IMG/VR virus record: IMGVR_UViG_3300035070_001610
Location: 1 to 40,642 of that record
Origin: a virus
DNA length: 40,642 nucleotides
Strand: one strand, 5' to 3'
The translations under genes were made by a program, and so were the position numbers. Under the pieces are notes generated by a model. That model saw only the letters and a program-made list of their open reading frames with translations. It was not told the DNA's origin and made no database searches. Numbering within the stretch: position 1 is the stretch's first letter; every line of letters starts with the position of its first letter. This document shows, piece after piece, positions 40,282 through 40,642 of the stretch.

Positions 40282-40375
40282 TAATAGGACCGATCCGGAC
40301 CTAATTTAAGATTGCATAGGGATACTTAGCGGTATCCCAATTGTACTTAATAGGACCGATCCGGACCTAATTTAA
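40282..40375. repeat. Two identical 28-base repeats 66 bases apart
   Basis: Copies at 40282-40309 and 40348-40375 are identical over 28 bases, including taggaccgatccggaccta. Upstream of each is gtatcccaa, at 40266 and 40332, with the same 66-base spacing, so the true unit is about 66 bases. Before the second copy, gggatac (40319-40325) and gtatccc (40332-40338) form a 7-bp hairpin with a 6-base loop; an imperfect version precedes the first. Confidence 0.85.
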
Positions 40376-40450
40376 TACTATATGGGAATGTTATGATTGC
40401 ACTAGGGGCAGGGGATAGCGTTCCCGTTGCAGCAGTTTGTGATCACATAT

Positions 40451-40490
40451 AGAAGCATAGAGAAGCATAGAGAAGCATAGAGAAGCATAT
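40451..40490. repeat. Four 10-base repeats agaagcatag
   Basis: Exact copies at 40451, 40461 and 40471 and a one-base variant at 40481. The 10-base spacing puts each copy on the same helical face. The array is next to the terminal hairpin and 33-base repeats, as T7 short repeats flank its terminal repeat. Confidence 0.85.
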
Positions 40491-40514
40491 AGGGACCTAG
40501 AATAGGGTCCTTTT
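40491..40514 (+). terminator. Terminator-like hairpin before the terminal repeats
   Basis: gggacc (from 40492) pairs with gggtcc (ending 40510) as a 5-bp stem extended by two A-T pairs past a bulged G. It is followed by tttt. It is the only hairpin here with a T run and would stop transcripts from the right-end promoter before the terminus. Confidence 0.6.
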
Positions 40515-40531
40515 GCAGCGGTTTAACTGCA

Positions 40532-40642
40532 GGCTGCTATATCGAGTGCAACGAGATAGCCTCAAGCTGCTATATCGAGTGCAACGAGATAGCCTCAGGC
40601 TGCTATATCGAGTGCAACGAGATAGCCTCAGGCTGCTATATC
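40532..40642. repeat. Right-end 33-bp tandem hairpin repeats
   Basis: Three full 33-base units at 40532, 40565 and 40598 and a partial one from 40631. They match the left-end units; one copy has a single change (g to a at 40565). The last 58 bases equal bases 1-58. The ends are therefore either one physical repeat seen twice, or direct terminal repeats shortened by assembly. Confidence 0.9.

Larger units (their letters stand above)
39634..40531. other. Right-end non-coding region
   Basis: About 900 bases without a credible gene, listed separately where a definite element is seen. In order it holds a phage promoter (39651), a hairpin (39743-39776), a palindrome CCTAGCTAGG (39865-39874), two copies of ggattcgaKtagc (39886 and 39914), a (tat)n run near 39938, two phased A-tracts (40023 and 40033), C-rich runs (about 40075-40090), 21-base repeats (40181), 28-base repeats 66 bases apart, and a 10-base array. 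T7-like right ends carry packaging and replication signals in such DNA. Confidence 0.7.

Overview
The window is an essentially complete genome of a lytic, T7-like podovirus (Autographiviridae-type), with every gene on the + strand. The evidence is a single-subunit phage RNA polymerase, a gp2.5/gp4/gp5-type replication set, the block portal–scaffold–capsid–tail tubes A and B, a set of three internal virion proteins, and a T7-type small and large terminase. I see no integrase, repressor, tRNA or CRISPR array. The host is not stated by the sequence. A coenzyme-B12-dependent (class II) ribonucleotide reductase, ThyX, PhoH, MazG, a SleB-type hydrolase and a DUF1127 protein together are what I would expect of a marine phage of an alphaproteobacterium such as a roseobacter; this is inference.

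Layout. 1-106: 33-bp tandem repeats, which recur at 40532-40642; the last 58 bases equal the first 58. 107-426: no gene. 427-6168: early region of about twenty mostly small genes, many unknown, with a SleB hydrolase, glutaredoxin, ThyX and PhoH. 6165-8699: RNA polymerase. 8700-8899: AT-rich gap with a phage promoter and an array of CTTAAAG heptamers around a palindrome, the best candidate for the replication origin. 8900-18391: replication and nucleotide metabolism (SSB, RusA-type resolvase, primase-helicase, DNA polymerase, DUF3310 protein, MazG, DUF1127, class II RNR, DEDD exonuclease with zinc ribbon, 5'-3' exonuclease). 18369-18395: second phage promoter, opening the late region. 18406-26298: small gp6.5-like gene, acetyltransferase, gp7.3-like protein, portal, scaffold, an inserted HNH endonuclease, capsid, tail tubes A and B. 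26357-28644: tail fibre with a glycine-rich tip and its chaperone. 28662-29833: three consecutive exported proteins of unknown role. 29866-31632: lysis cassette (membrane proteins, GH24 endolysin, holin candidate, two-component spanin). 31652-37574: internal virion proteins of gp14, gp15 and gp16 type. 37577-39633: terminase. 39634-40642: about 1 kb of non-coding terminal DNA with a third promoter copy and many short repeats.

How it works together. Host RNA polymerase should read the left end up to the phage polymerase. The phage polymerase should then use three near-identical 27-bp promoters (CCYTTGAAAG ... CTATAGA) placed after its own gene, before the late genes and at the right end, as in T7. 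Nucleotide enzymes (RNR, ThyX, MazG, glutaredoxin) feed the replication genes. Genes are packed with many ATGA, GTGA and TAATG stop-start overlaps, which points to translational coupling. GC-rich tetraloop hairpins follow scaffold, capsid and tail tube B and probably set late mRNA levels. The main departures from T7 are the placement of tail fibre and lysis genes before the internal virion proteins, a gp16-like protein without a visible transglycosylase domain, RusA instead of endonuclease I, and the DUF1127 gene.
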